This document shows, piece after piece, positions 1 through 4,990 of a stretch of 5,917 nt of DNA. Source of the DNA: Candidatus Coatesbacteria bacterium RBG_13_66_14 (GTDB taxonomy: Bacteria; RBG-13-66-14); assembly GCA_001774505.1 (NCBI GenBank), contig MFAF01000041.1:1-5917 (forward strand), in the 5' to 3' direction. The position numbers and the translations under genes were made by a program. Under the pieces are notes generated by a model that had not been told where the DNA came from, searched no databases, and saw only the letters and a program-made list of their open reading frames with translations. Every line of letters starts with the position of its first letter. The first letter of the stretch is position 1.

Positions 1-516
1 ATCTTGAAGCCCAAGAACCTCATCATCCTGGCCGCTTTCGCCGTCCTGGTGCTCACCGCCGGGGTCCTGCACTTCGGTCAGCAGCAGACCCAGGCCGCGG
101 CGCAGCAGCATGTCTCCATAGTCTCCAGCGAGGAAAACGACACCGCCATTCAGGCGGATGACGGCATCAATGTCTGGCTGGTCAAGGGCGTGGTTCCCGC
201 GGACGGATTCATCACCTGCCAGGTCGCCTTCACCGACGGCCGGGTCGAGACCGTCCCCCTCGACGGGAGCTACGTGCTCGACGACCGGTGCCATTTCCTG
301 GTTTCCCTCTTCCCCGCGAAGGGCGATTGGGGCGCCACCGTGCGCATCTTCTACAATCGCCTACTCCAGACCGAGGCCGACTTCGGGGCCGACCGTATAG
401 TGACGTTGGAAAAGGTCGCCCCTCAGCTGCCCGCGGACAGGCCCGAGGAAGGCTTCGTCTGGCGTGGGGAGGAGCTACCGGGGTGCAACGTGTGGCGTTG
501 GGAGGTCACTCTTTAG
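1..516 (+). CDS. Membrane-anchored or exported protein of unknown function, possibly 5'-partial
   Basis: I do not recognise this family. The frame is open to the window edge, so the true start may lie upstream. The first usable start is TTG at 4, which gives 170 aa. That start is plausible because it places a short basic N-region (Lys2, Lys4) before a hydrophobic stretch at residues 6-24. The stretch is either an uncleaved anchor or a signal peptide, with a possible cleavage site near Ala31-Ala33. The remainder is soluble, mixed in charge and rich in beta-prone residues. It has three cysteines (in FITCQ, DDRCH and LPGCN) and ends in WRWEVTL. The layout suggests one small domain on the outer face of the inner membrane or in the periplasm. 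Codons are strongly G/C-ending, as in the other GC-rich genes here. A strong terminator follows the stop by about 20 bases, so this is the last gene of its transcript. The reading frame is secure; the function is unknown. Confidence 0.75.
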   Translation: MLKPKNLIILAAFAVLVLTAGVLHFGQQQTQAAAQQHVSIVSSEENDTAIQADDGINVWLVKGVVPADGFITCQVAFTDGRVETVPLDGSYVLDDRCHFLVSLFPAKGDWGATVRIFYNRLLQTEADFGADRIVTLEKVAPQLPADRPEEGFVWRGEELPGCNVWRWEVTL

Positions 517-536
517 CCGACGTTCCCGGTAGAAAA

Positions 537-562
537 GGGGCCCCCGATGGGGGCCTTTTTTT
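537..562 (+). terminator. Intrinsic terminator after the first gene
   Basis: A perfect 7-bp stem (GGCCCCC at 539-545 with GGGGGCC at 549-555) closes a 3-nt loop and is followed directly by seven T. Two G-T wobble pairs can extend the base. It lies about 20 nt after the stop codon at 516, as expected for the end of that transcript. Confidence 0.9.
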
Positions 563-607
563 CACGGCGGTCCCTAAACCGGGATGGTTGCGCCCTGACC
601 GTGGGGA

Positions 608-632
608 GTTCCCCCGGCAGGGAGCCTTTTTT
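608..632 (+). terminator. Possible second, weaker terminator in tandem
   Basis: GTTCCC at 608-613 can pair with GGGAGC at 620-625, including one wobble, across a 6-nt loop, and a T6 tract follows at 627-632. The sequence around the T tract resembles that of the first terminator: both read GCC, then a T run, then an ACG..CGGTC tail. It may therefore be a diverged duplicate or a backup terminator. The stem is weaker than the first. Confidence 0.35.
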
Positions 633-793
633 AACGCGGTCTGGACGAAAAGAGAACGGGCGCCCAGTCGGCCATTCGGTTTATAACCGAGTCAAAGGAA
701 AGATACGAGAGATTAAAGCGGCTCCAAGGAATGGAAGGTTCCAACTGTTATAACATATTGAATCCATTATAATTAGCTGATACTGTACATTTT
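633..793. other. Intergenic transition from GC-rich to AT-rich sequence; no gene
   Basis: I see no supported gene here. Composition changes at about 680 from GC-rich to clearly AT-rich. A small hairpin sits at that edge: TCGGTT at 676-681 pairs with AACCGA at 685-690 across TAT. A second TATAAT hexamer occurs at 768-773, but no convincing -35 box lies 17 bases upstream. An ATTGAATC word at 757-764 recurs at 1330-1337 beyond the lipoprotein gene. Confidence 0.5.
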
Positions 794-822
794 TTGAAAT
801 AAACCGCAAGTTAAGCTATAAT
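794..822 (+). promoter_or_regulatory. Near-consensus sigma70-type promoter for the lipoprotein gene
   Basis: The -35 box TTGAAA (794-799, five of six consensus bases) is separated by exactly 17 bp from a perfect -10 box TATAAT (817-822). The predicted transcription start is near 829, which leaves a leader of about 33 nt containing the AAAGGAG ribosome site at 851-857. The box covers the ATG at 821, so that ATG cannot be the translation start. Confidence 0.85.
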
Positions 823-862
823 GGTTGTAGTGGTACTTAACCCCAACACAAAAGGAGAAGAA

Positions 863-1270
863 ATGAAAACCTTTCTGAAGCTCATGCTCGTAACAACTAT
901 CGTACTATTCGCTTCATCTTGTAGCGACACCTTATCAACAGATGATGACCCTCTGCTGAATGACCGGATAGTATATGGGCATGTAACTCTTGCCCAAACA
1001 GGTGATCCGGTAGAAGACGCGAAAGTCATCATCTACTACTACGACGACGGTTGGTGGCATTACGCAAAAGATTGTGGGATACCTTTTTCCGCAGAGGTAT
1101 ATACAGATGAAAACGGTTACTATGCGGTCGAATACGTCAGCGCAGCCAGCGGAAAAGATGGGTGGGTTACTGCTTCGAAAGAAATAGGGGGGTACAGGTA
1201 CAAAGGCAACACTTTTTTCACCTATCCGTACGGAACATCCACCGAGCAGGATGTATCAATCTCCAATTGA
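863..1270 (+). CDS. Small lipoprotein with carboxypeptidase-regulatory-like (beta-sandwich) domain
   Basis: This gene encodes a 135-aa exported lipoprotein. The signal sequence has basic Lys2 and Lys6, a hydrophobic core, and a lipobox-like FASSC with the lipidated Cys at residue 20. An acidic, Ser/Thr-rich linker follows (SDTLSTDDD). The body from about residue 33 reads as GHVTLAQTGDPVEDAKVIIY and later TDENGYY. That is the typical pattern of carboxypeptidase-regulatory-like or CNA-B-like beta-sandwich folds: a turn glycine, a 'TG.PV..A.V' strand, and a 'tDenGyY' strand. Such domains serve in adhesion or as structural modules; no catalytic role is implied. The start at 863 is set by AAAGGAG at 851-857, five bases upstream, and by the promoter at 794-822. 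The gene is a single unit with its own promoter and terminator. Its codon use is clearly more AT-rich than its neighbours, suggesting acquisition by transfer. The specific function is unknown. Confidence 0.85.
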   Translation: MKTFLKLMLVTTIVLFASSCSDTLSTDDDPLLNDRIVYGHVTLAQTGDPVEDAKVIIYYYDDGWWHYAKDCGIPFSAEVYTDENGYYAVEYVSAASGKDGWVTASKEIGGYRYKGNTFFTYPYGTSTEQDVSISN

Positions 1271-1284
1271 CCATCCTTTGCCAG

Positions 1285-1315
1285 AAAAAAGGCAGGTTTA
1301 TTTCCTGCCTTTTTT
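1285..1315 (+). terminator. Symmetric (possibly bidirectional) intrinsic terminator
   Basis: GGCAGG at 1291-1296 pairs with CCTGCC at 1304-1309 across a 7-nt loop. Six A precede the stem and six T follow it, so it can end transcripts from either strand. It begins 15 bases after the lipoprotein stop. Confidence 0.85.
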
Positions 1316-1316
1316 C

Positions 1317-1336
1317 ATTCAATAAATACATTGAAT
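1317..1336. repeat. Perfect 7-bp inverted repeat at the right edge of the AT-rich islet
   Basis: ATTCAAT (1317-1323) and ATTGAAT (1330-1336) are perfect reverse complements around a 6-nt AT-rich spacer. The right arm is also the core of a direct repeat matching 757-764. In DNA this AT-rich a 7-bp match could arise by chance, so the functional meaning is uncertain. Confidence 0.45.
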
Positions 1337-1361
1337 CATTACATTATATATAAGCATATGT

Positions 1362-2063
1362 GGGGATGACGTCTACATCGTCTTCTACTGGGAATCCGAC
1401 GCGACCGGCGTATTCGAAGGCGTGCGCCTGAACGACGCCAGCTTGTACTACTGGGACGGCGAGTCCTACGACTGGAGCCAGATACTCTACTGGAACGTGG
1501 ACCACAGCCCCTCCGGCCCGGGTGAGGCGGTCAACCTCGACCTCTCCGACGGCGCCGGCGGCTTCCTCGCCGTGGACTTCCACTACAACGACGCTGGTTG
1601 GGACTGGTGGGCCGAGGTGGACCAGGTCGTCATCTCCGACGACTCGCGCGCCGATCTCCTCACCGAGCAGTTCGAGTCCTCCTTCCCCCCCGGCGACTGG
1701 ACCGTTGTCAACTACCAGACCTACGGCTGGGCGAGAAACGACTCGTGCTACCGCACCAACTACGCGGGCGGCAGCGGCTACTGCGCCGATGCCGACTCCG
1801 ACTGGTGGTATCCCCAAGACACCCATCTGATAAGCCCGCCCGTTGACTGCTCCGGCAGCACCAGCGTTGATCTCAACTTCTACGCCTCGTACAACGACAT
1901 CGGCGGTGGCGACTACTTCGAGGTCCTGCTGGGCGTCGCCGAGGAGACGGAGACAGTCACAGAGGACGAATTCGACGACCTCTCCAACTGGACCGCCGTG
2001 GACGAGGGCGAGTACCTCGACATCCAGAACACCACCTGGGGCGAGATCAAGGCCAGCTTCTAG
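1362..2063 (+). pseudogene. 5'-truncated secreted surface protein with choice-of-anchor-J / MAM-like domains
   Basis: Coding signal with strongly G/C-ending codons begins abruptly at about 1362 (GDDVYIVFYW...), just after the AT-rich islet. The frame is open back to 1335 but has no ATG, GTG or TTG before GTG at 1422. That GTG has poor ribosome-site spacing and lies inside sequence that already looks coding. Counting Gly at 1362 as residue 1, residues 1-93 look like the end of one beta-sandwich domain (closing strand DWWAEVDQVVIS). Residues about 99-190 look like a second domain of the choice-of-anchor-J or cleaved-adhesin type (LLTEQFESSFPPGDWTV at its start, then HLISPPVD and VDLNFYASY). The last 30 residues form a tail with W210 and the ending TTWGEIKASF. 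No signal peptide is present, so the export signal and N-terminal domains have been lost. If GTG 1422 were used it would give a 213-aa protein without a signal. The domain call rests on pattern memory, not on a search. Confidence 0.65.
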
Positions 2064-2083
2064 TCCCGCTCCCTACAACAGTG

Positions 2084-2111
2084 AAAAGGGGTCGGTCGTC
2101 CGGCCCCTTTT
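2084..2111 (+). terminator. Intrinsic terminator after the surface-protein remnant
   Basis: A 12-bp stem (AAAAGGGG, a T-G wobble, then CGG, pairing with CCG G CCCCTTTT) closes a TCGT loop. The stem base is A/T, so the T run is part of the stem and only about four T long. It begins 20 nt after the stop at 2063. Confidence 0.8.
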
Positions 2112-2127
2112 CCGTCGGTCCCGGCCG

Positions 2128-2157
2128 TTGACCGCCCCGCGGACCGGTTGCTATCAT
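2128..2157 (+). promoter_or_regulatory. Probable sigma70-type promoter for the aldehyde dehydrogenase gene
   Basis: TTGACC at 2128-2133 (five of six) and TATCAT at 2152-2157 (five of six) are separated by 18 bp. The site lies between the preceding terminator and the gene. Transcription would start near 2164, giving a leader of about 40 nt. Confidence 0.7.
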
Positions 2158-2203
2158 CACCCCGAAGCGATTTCCATCCCCTTTCAGCCCAAAGCGAGGA
2201 GCC

Positions 2204-3700
2204 ATGCCCGAGCCGAAACACTTCAAGAACTACATCGGCGGCGCGTGGGTCGAGGCCGCCGGAGGCGAGCGCTACGAGAACCGCAACCCCGCCGATACCG
2301 AAGACCTGGTCTCCACCCAGCCCTCCTCCGACGGGCGGGACGTGGACGCCGCCGTGGCCGCGGCCAGGGAGGCCTTCGAGGGCTGGCGCCTGGTTCCCGC
2401 CCCCGAGCGCGGCCTTTTGATCATGAAGGCCGCGGAAATCCTAAAAGCGCGCAAGGAGGAAATTTCACAAATGATGACCCGGGAGATGGGCAAGGTCATC
2501 GCCGAGACCCGGGGCGACACCCAGGAGGCCATAGACTGCGGGATGTACGCCGCGGGGGAGGGCCGCCGCCTCTTCGGACGCCACACCCCCGTCGAGATGC
2601 GCAACAAGTTCGGCATGGCCATCCGCCGGCCCGTGGGCGTCTGCGGCATGATCACGCCCTGGAACTTTCCCATCGCCATCCCCTCGTGGAAGATGTTCCC
2701 CGCGCTCATCTGCGGCAACACCTGCGTCATCAAGCCCGCGACCTTGACCCCGGCCAGCGTCGCCAACTTCATGGAGGTTTTCGAGGAGGCCGGCTTCCCC
2801 CCCGGCGTGGTGAACATGGTCACCGGTGGCGGCTCTTCCGTGGGCAAGGCCATAATCGAGCACCCCGACGTCAACCGCGTCTCCTTCACCGGCTCGGTGG
2901 AAATCGGCAACATGCTGGCCGGACAGTGCGGGGCGCTGGGAAAGCCCTTCTCCGCCGAGCTGGGCGGCAAGAACGCCCAGATCGTCATGGACGACGCCAA
3001 CCTCCCCCTGGCGCTGGACGGCGTCCTGTGGGGCGCCTTCGGCACCACCGGCCAGCGCTGCACCGCCACCAGCCGCCTGATTCTCCACGAAAAAATCCAC
3101 GACGGGTTCGTGGAGAAGCTCGTCGCGCGGGCCAAGAAGCTCAAGGTCGGCAACGGCCTCGACGAGAGCGTGGACATGGGCCCCGCCGTGTCCGAGGACC
3201 AGCTCAAGACCGACCTGTACTACATCGAGGTCGGGCAAAAAGAGGACAAGGCCGAGCTCGTCCTGGGCGGCAAGCGGCTCACCGGCGGCGCTTACGACAA
3301 GGGATTCTTCATCGAGCCGACGATTTTCACCGGGGTCAAGCCGGGGATGCGCCTGGAGCAGGAGGAAATCTTCGGCCCGGTCCTTTCCGTGATAAAGGTC
3401 GGGAGCTTCGAGGAAGCGATTCGCGTCCAGAACGACACCGCCTTCGGCCTCTCCAGCTCCATCTACACCGAGAACGTGAACCTGGCCTTCAAGGCGATTC
3501 AGGACATCGAGGCGGGCATCACCTACATCAACGGGCCGACCATCGGCGCCGAGGTGCACCTCCCCTTCGGCGGGGTGAAGGGCACCGGCAACGGCCACCG
3601 CGAGGCGTCCTGGACGGTGCTGGATTTCTACACCGAGTGGAAGAGCGTGTACGTGGAGTTTTCCGGCAAGCTCCAGAGGGCGCAAATCGACAACCAGTAA
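2204..3700 (+). CDS. NAD(P)-dependent aldehyde dehydrogenase (ALDH superfamily)
   Basis: This gene encodes a complete 498-aa cytosolic enzyme, normal in length for the superfamily, that oxidises an aldehyde to the carboxylic acid using NAD+ or NADP+. The expected residues are present: Asn154 in TPWNFP (oxyanion hole), Lys177 in VIKPAT (cofactor ribose), FTGS at 228-231 (Rossmann-fold loop), general base Glu252 in ELGGKN, nucleophile Cys286 in GQRCTATSR, and Glu388 in EEIFGPV (cofactor binding). The C-terminal PFGGVKGTGNGHRE closes the catalytic domain. The GQRCTATSR and GTGNGHRE segments recall ALDH7-like enzymes and bacterial semialdehyde dehydrogenases (aminoadipate, pyrroline-5-carboxylate or ketoglutarate semialdehyde), but the substrate cannot be read from sequence alone. 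The start at ATG 2204 is supported by GAGGAG at 2196-2201. The gene has its own promoter and no partner gene nearby. The next clear terminator is at 4313-4338, beyond the RAYT unit. Confidence 0.97.
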   Translation: MPEPKHFKNYIGGAWVEAAGGERYENRNPADTEDLVSTQPSSDGRDVDAAVAAAREAFEGWRLVPAPERGLLIMKAAEILKARKEEISQMMTREMGKVIAETRGDTQEAIDCGMYAAGEGRRLFGRHTPVEMRNKFGMAIRRPVGVCGMITPWNFPIAIPSWKMFPALICGNTCVIKPATLTPASVANFMEVFEEAGFPPGVVNMVTGGGSSVGKAIIEHPDVNRVSFTGSVEIGNMLAGQCGALGKPFSAELGGKNAQIVMDDANLPLALDGVLWGAFGTTGQRCTATSRLILHEKIHDGFVEKLVARAKKLKVGNGLDESVDMGPAVSEDQLKTDLYYIEVGQKEDKAELVLGGKRLTGGAYDKGFFIEPTIFTGVKPGMRLEQEEIFGPVLSVIKVGSFEEAIRVQNDTAFGLSSSIYTENVNLAFKAIQDIEAGITYINGPTIGAEVHLPFGGVKGTGNGHREASWTVLDFYTEWKSVYVEFSGKLQRAQIDNQ

Positions 3701-3726
3701 AGCGCCGTTGCGCTTGTTGCGGATGA

Positions 3727-3754
3727 TGTAGGGCGGGGACTTTAGTCCCCGCCG
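3727..3754 (+). repeat. Left REP (GTAG head plus hairpin)
   Basis: GTAG at 3728-3731 leads into a palindrome: GGCGGGGAC at 3732-3740 pairs with GTCCCCGCC at 3745-3753 around TTTA. It lies 26 bases after the aldehyde dehydrogenase stop. It lacks a T tract and so is not itself an obvious terminator. Confidence 0.9.
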
Positions 3755-3795
3755 CTTTGCTTGCCTCATCGTTCCTATTGCATCATAATTGCGGT

Positions 3796-4262
3796 ATGAA
3801 AAAACATCCAAACTACCCTCGTCGCATACACCCCCGCCTACCGCTGGAAAACTACTCTAATCCGGCTCAGGCATTCTCAATCACAATTTGTACTAAAAAA
3901 AACGCAAACGTATCTTTGTTTCCTCAAGCTTCACCGATGAGGTTTTTAAAACACTTGAAGGGTGGCTGGCAAAAAGGTGTAACCTAATTGCAGCCTCCAT
4001 ATTACCCGACCACGTTCATCTTCTGCTCGCGCCCGGGGAATTTAACCTGCCGACCCTAGTAGCTACCTGGAAAAGGCACATTAATACGATTGCAGATCGA
4101 AACGGTATTTCCCGACCGTTATGGCAGACCAGCTTTTACGACCACGGAGTCAGACAGGAAGAAGGATTGTCCCGCGTTGCGGACTATATTCTGGCCAATC
4201 CGGTCAGATTGCGGATATGTGCGCGTTGGGACGAATATCCATACAATTACCTGACGAAATGA
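3796..4262 (+). CDS. REP-associated tyrosine transposase (RAYT, Y1_Tnp/HUH family), frame split at an A8 run
   Basis: RAYTs are single-strand DNA nucleases related to IS200/IS605 TnpA that cut at and spread REP hairpins. The zero frame runs from ATG 3796 through PLENYSNPAQAFSITICTKK, a typical RAYT N-terminus, and then reads nonsense to a stop at 3985-3987. The -1 frame restores the protein from CGC at 3903 to TGA at 4260-4262. In the joined 155-aa product the HUH metal-binding pair is His73/His75 in LPDHVHLLL. The catalytic Tyr is Tyr131 in VADYILANPVRLR, and KRIF and RPLWQTSFYDH match family positions. The length is short but usual for small RAYTs. No ribosome site precedes ATG 3796. Weak TTGCCT (3761-3766) and CATAAT (3784-3789) boxes, 17 bp apart, would give an almost leaderless mRNA. 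The split may be programmed frameshifting, a decayed gene or a sequencing indel. All catalytic residues survive and only this one break exists. Confidence 0.8.
3897..3903 (+). other. Candidate -1 slippery heptamer in the RAYT gene
   Basis: The zero frame reads ACT AAA AAA AAC, so A AAA AAC lies in the exact X XXY YYZ phase for a -1 slip. The slip moves reading into the frame that encodes the HUH motif and the catalytic Tyr. The surrounding run of eight A (3895-3902) could also allow RNA polymerase slippage. A weak stem, CCTCA 3922-3926 with TGAGG 3938-3942, lies 18 bases downstream. Confidence 0.45.
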
Positions 4263-4290
4263 CGGCGGGGACTAAAGTCCCCGCCCTACA
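4263..4290 (-). repeat. Right REP, inverted copy
   Basis: This is an exact 28-base reverse complement of 3727-3754, ending in CTAC (4286-4289), the GTAG head on the other strand. The hairpin arms are GGCGGGGAC (4264-4272) and GTCCCCGCC (4277-4285). It directly abuts the transposase stop codon. Confidence 0.9.
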
Positions 4291-4312
4291 TTACGGGAAT
4301 CGAGGTCAGCTT

Positions 4313-4338
4313 GCCCCCTTGCGCGGGGGGATTTTTTT
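4313..4338 (+). terminator. Intrinsic terminator downstream of the RAYT unit
   Basis: CCCCC at 4314-4318 pairs with the G run at 4325-4330 across a loop of about 6-7 nt, and a T7 tract follows (4332-4338). No other gene lies between the right REP and this site. It may be the original terminator of the aldehyde dehydrogenase transcript, now separated from that gene by the inserted unit, or it may serve the transposase. Confidence 0.7.
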
Positions 4339-4367
4339 CGCTATTTTATGAGCGAAGGGGTTTCGCG

Positions 4368-4372
4368 GGAGG
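4368..4372 (+). promoter_or_regulatory. Ribosome binding site that decides the start at 4379
   Basis: GGAGG lies six bases before ATG 4379. The GTG at 4373 in the same frame would overlap this site, so ATG 4379 is preferred. Confidence 0.7.
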
Positions 4373-4378
4373 GTGGAA

Positions 4379-4615
4379 ATGGAAGCCTACTACCACGTCG
4401 AGGTGCGGATGAAGGACGGGGAGATTGTCCGGGCCACGGCGCTCGGGCGCTTCGCCGCCTGGGTCTGCCCCTACTGCCGGCACCAGATGCTGGCGGAGCT
4501 GGACTTCGACCCCGGCGCCCGGCCCACCCGGGCGAGCCACTGCTGCGAGAAGAGCTACCTCCTCCACGGCGACAGCGGCCGACCCGAGAGAATCGGGTAC
4601 ATCGAGGAACAGTAG
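4379..4615 (+). CDS. Small cysteine-rich protein, possible zinc-binding fold; function unknown
   Basis: This gene encodes a 78-aa cytosolic protein that I do not recognise as a named family. Residues 1-27 look like a short beta region (YYHVEVRMKDGEIVRATALG). A CPYC pair follows (Cys30, Cys33), and after a 20-residue gap His54-Cys55-Cys56. A C-X2-C knuckle plus a later His/Cys cluster suggests one bound zinc ion in a ribbon-like or treble-clef-like fold, but this is inference. The C-terminus is charged (GRPERIGYIEEQ). There is no signal peptide or membrane segment. Codon use is GC-rich like the main genes. The start follows the GGAGG at 4368-4372. A weak TATTTT at 4342-4347 is the only hint of a promoter. 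The gene stands alone between a terminator and a terminator-like palindrome. It could in principle be chance coding, but the ribosome site and codon pattern favour a real gene. Confidence 0.65.
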   Translation: MEAYYHVEVRMKDGEIVRATALGRFAAWVCPYCRHQMLAELDFDPGARPTRASHCCEKSYLLHGDSGRPERIGYIEEQ

Positions 4616-4650
4616 CCCCACGTTACGGGTTTACCGCGGTATGATACGCC

Positions 4651-4682
4651 GTAGGGGCGACCGTCCACGGTCGCCCTTTTTT
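4651..4682 (+). terminator. GTAG-headed palindrome acting as terminator (second REP family)
   Basis: GTAG at 4651-4654 is followed by a perfect 9-bp stem, GGGCGACCG (4655-4663) with CGGTCGCCC (4668-4676), a TCCA loop and a T6 tract (4677-4682). As a terminator it would close the small cysteine-rich gene. Its GTAG-plus-hairpin layout equals that of the REPs around the RAYT, but the stem sequence differs, so it would belong to another REP family. Confidence 0.75.
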
Positions 4683-4683
4683 C

Positions 4684-4960
4684 ACCCCTCACCCTAACCC
4701 TCTCCCCAGAGGGGCGAGGGGATATATGGTGGCCCTCACCCCCATCCCCGTGGCGCGCCGCTCCCACGGGGAGAGGGAGACCGCTACACCCCCCTCCCTA
4801 GCCCTCCCCCAAAGGGGGGAGGGGATTAGCAACACCCCTCATCCCGATCCGTAGGCGAGCCTCTCCCTAAAAGGGAGAGGGGGCCGCTATACCCCTCACC
4901 CCTGCCCGTGAACGAATGCTCCCCCCAAAAAAGGGCGGGGGGGGACAACGGGGAGGCGGT
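4684..4960. repeat. Cluster of about five imperfect C-rich/G-rich hairpin repeats
   Basis: Units begin with CCCTCA or CCCTCC at about 4686, 4733, 4792, 4836 and 4893, a spacing of 44-59 bases. Most continue with a C-rich arm, a short A-rich or variable loop, and a G-rich arm. Clear stems are CCCCGTGG with CCACGGGG (4746-4753, 4764-4771), CCCTCCCCC with GGGGGAGGG (4802-4810, 4815-4823), and CCTCTCCCT with AGGGAGAGG (4860-4868, 4872-4880). Connectors share words such as CCGCTACA and CCGCTATA. No open reading frame has support here. It looks like a tandem insertion of a dispersed palindromic repeat family. Confidence 0.75.
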
Positions 4961-4990
4961 TGTGGTATTCTTTTCGTTCCATTTTACTGA

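Larger units (their letters stand above)
3727..4290. mobile_element. REPtron-like unit: RAYT gene between perfect inverted REPs
   Basis: Two 28-bp sequences, 3727-3754 and 4263-4290, are exact reverse complements of each other. They bracket a single Y1/HUH transposase gene. Each has a GTAG head followed by a GC-rich hairpin, the architecture known for REP elements served by RAYT enzymes. The right copy starts at the base after the transposase stop codon. Internal DNA is less GC-rich than the flanking chromosomal genes. No target-site duplication is evident, which fits this enzyme class, as single-strand HUH transposases do not create one. Confidence 0.85.

Noticed and set aside
821..862. Upstream ATG at 821 as start of the lipoprotein
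   Set aside because: It lies inside the -10 box of the promoter and would bury the signal peptide; ATG 863 has a good ribosome site.
1344..1826. 160-aa open frame on the - strand
   Set aside because: Val/Gly/Ala-rich antisense shadow of the surface-protein frame.
1843..3726. 627-aa open frame on the + strand
   Set aside because: It is rich in Arg/Pro/Gly and overlaps the aldehyde dehydrogenase in another frame; it is a shadow produced by high GC. The dehydrogenase has all family motifs.
3728..3753. Left REP hairpin as the terminator of the dehydrogenase
   Set aside because: The hairpin is strong but has no T tract after it, so intrinsic termination is not supported.
2465..3811. 448-aa open frame on the - strand, and a 311-aa one at 2272-3207
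   Set aside because: Both are antisense to the dehydrogenase. They show low-complexity Gly/Val/Asp or Ser/Pro composition with no recognisable motifs.
3757..3987. TTG 3757 as transposase start, with the zero-frame product as a complete protein
   Set aside because: The added N-terminus is not family-like and starts almost at the REP edge. The zero frame after 3903 does not encode the HUH or Tyr motifs.
4348..4644. Open frame starting ATG 4348
   Set aside because: It overlaps the small cysteine-rich gene in another frame, has no ribosome site, and is Arg/Gly/Pro-rich like other shadows.
4684..4960. Possible CRISPR array
   Set aside because: Units are imperfect, self-complementary and unequal in spacing, with no unique spacers of constant length and no cas gene nearby.
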